Shown here: piece by piece, positions 62,952 through 64,000 of the stretch
How the letters are laid out: each line of letters opens with the position of its first letter
Numbering within the stretch: position 1 is the stretch's first letter
NCBI GenBank assembly: GCA_964244585.1
Contig: CAXTJM010000005.1
Coordinates: 124,001 to 188,000 of the forward strand
DNA: 64,000 bases
Reading direction: 5' to 3'
Origin: LMUY01 sp964244585
Lineage (GTDB): Bacteria; Pseudomonadota; Alphaproteobacteria; Acetobacterales; Acetobacteraceae
The notes under the pieces: model-generated
The model's input: only the letters and a program-made list of their open reading frames with translations
What the model was told of the DNA's origin: nothing
Database searches by the model: none
Program-made: the position numbers and the translations under genes

Positions 62952-64000
62952 CTAGGCGGCGCGCAGGAAGCCCGCCGCCCGTTCCGCGATCATCATGACG
63001 GCGGGCTGGATGTTGGTGGACGGCACCAGCGGCATGGCCGAGGCGTCCGCCACCCGCAGTCCGCCTATCCCTTGGACGCGCAATTGCGGGTCCAGCACCG
63101 CGGCATCGTCGCTGCCCATCCGGCACGTCCCGCAAGGATGGTACACGGTGGCGGCAGTCTGCCGGATGAACGCCAGCAGCGCCTCGTCGCTGTCGCAGCC
63201 CGGCTCCGGCTGTAGCTGCTGCTCGACCAGGTCGGCGAACGGCGCCGTGCGGCCGATCCGCAGGCCGATGCGCGCGCCGGCCACCATGGCGTGCTGGTCC
63301 GCCGGCGCGCTGAGATAGTTGGCGTGGATCACCGGGCGGTCCGCCGGATCCGCGCTGCGCAGCGCGAGCGTGCCGCGGCTGTCCGGCCGGCACTGGTTCC
63401 AGTTCATCATCACTCCCGGATGCTTCGGCAGCACGTAGCCGCCTTCCGGCACCAGGCTGAAATTGATGAACTGGTATTGCAGTTCCGCCTCCTCCGCCCC
63501 CGGGGTCGCGCGCGCGAACAGGGTCGCCTCCGTCGCACCCACCGCCATCGGTCCGCCGCGCCTGACGGCATAGTGCAATGCCATCGCCGCCATGCGCAGG
63601 CGCCGGGCAGTGATCTCGTTCAGCGTGCCGGCCGGCTTGGTTCGATAGCTGAGCCGGGCGATCAGGTGATCCTGCAGGTTCTGCCCCACGCCGGGCCGGT
63701 GCAGCACCGGCGTGATGCCCAGGGCGGCCAGGGCCGCGCCGTCGCCGATCCCCGAGAGCATGAGCAGGTGCGGCGAGGCGATCGCGCCGCCGCACAGCAC
63801 CACCTCCCGCGCTGCGGTGAACACCTGGCGGCCTGCCGGGGTATCCGCCTCGACCCCCGTGGCACGGCCCTGCGCCACCACGACGCGCCGGGCGGACGCT
63901 CCGGTGACGATGCGCAGGTTCGGGCGGCCGCGTGCCGGGTGCAGGTAGGCTCGGGCGGTGCTGATGCGGCGACCGTGCCGGACGTTCATCTGCACGGGCG
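62952..64000 (-). CDS. GMC-family FAD oxidoreductase, C-terminal part
   Basis: The gene continues past the right edge, so the N-terminal FAD-binding motif is not in view. The 349 residues present carry VVLCGGAIASPHLLMLSGIGDG, GVGQNLQDHLIARL, YHPCGTCRMGSDDAAVLDPQL and the terminal VADASAMPLVPSTNIQPAV, matching choline dehydrogenase-like GMC enzymes with the catalytic His in YHPCGT and the second His replaced by Asn in STNIQPA. Substrate likely an alcohol. Convergent to the lipoprotein with a 3-base gap. Confidence 0.92.
   Translation of the reverse strand, partial: PVQMNVRHGRRISTARAYLHPARGRPNLRIVTGASARRVVVAQGRATGVEADTPAGRQVFTAAREVVLCGGAIASPHLLMLSGIGDGAALAALGITPVLHRPGVGQNLQDHLIARLSYRTKPAGTLNEITARRLRMAAMALHYAVRRGGPMAVGATEATLFARATPGAEEAELQYQFINFSLVPEGGYVLPKHPGVMMNWNQCRPDSRGTLALRSADPADRPVIHANYLSAPADQHAMVAGARIGLRIGRTAPFADLVEQQLQPEPGCDSDEALLAFIRQTAATVYHPCGTCRMGSDDAAVLDPQLRVQGIGGLRVADASAMPLVPSTNIQPAVMMIAERAAGFLRAA

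Overview
The window is a high-GC, gene-dense chromosomal segment of an alphaproteobacterium. Acetobacteraceae or a close relative is my inference. It rests on a DUF1491 gene, a Gum-type polysaccharide export set, a heme oxygenase/bacteriophytochrome pair, an NAD-type isocitrate dehydrogenase, and alternating short operons with 4-base start/stop overlaps and many GTG/TTG starts. I see no rRNA, tRNA, CRISPR array or replication origin.

Layout. (1) 1-16.6 kb is an exopolysaccharide and secretion locus: a type I secretion adaptor (partial) and ABC exporter, a Wzx-type flippase, two membrane acyltransferases, a GumC-like co-polymerase/BY-kinase, a Wzy-like polymerase, a tiny cysteine-rich secreted protein, a GT4 glycosyltransferase, a glycanase-like protein with a type-I-secretion-like C-terminus, a beta-barrel outer-membrane protein and a GumB/Wza-like export lipoprotein. 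(2) 16.8-20.1 kb is a red-light sensing operon: heme oxygenase, bacteriophytochrome kinase and HD hydrolase. (3) 20.1-26.8 kb holds a sterol-desaturase-type hydroxylase, a short-chain dehydrogenase remnant, a secreted DUF3142 pair, and a regulator made of two fused MarR domains. (4) 26.8-42.1 kb is metabolic: maleylacetate-reductase-like dehydrogenase and MFS transporter around a MarR-like palindrome, phosphatase, cupin, methyltransferase, beta-lactamase-fold hydrolase, MaoC hydratase, SGNH hydrolase, kynureninase, isocitrate dehydrogenase, zwf, and an alpha-E/ATP-grasp pair. (5) 42.3-48.4 kb has two tandem OmpA-type porins with clear terminators, DUF1491, quinone oxidoreductase and a carotenoid oxygenase. 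(6) 48,520-51,734 is a complete IS1595-like transposon with near-identical terminal inverted repeats, an 8-bp target duplication, a frameshifted transposase and three cargo genes. (7) 51.8-56.6 kb is a nickel-pincer-nucleotide cofactor operon (larC, larE, larB) bracketed by two paralogous aldo/keto reductases, with no larA here. (8) 56.6-64 kb has an MFS transporter, an alpha/beta hydrolase, an OprB porin, argC, a gamma-carbonic-anhydrase-like protein, a lipoprotein and a partial GMC oxidoreductase.

Most worth a second look: the transposon and its Schlafen-AlbA_2/ATPase cargo with twin palindromes; the lar operon sandwiched by aldo/keto reductases; the fused double MarR with a nearby perfect palindrome; the glycanase/type I secretion pairing in the polysaccharide locus; and the cysteine-rich protein wedged by overlapping codons between polymerase and acyltransferase.
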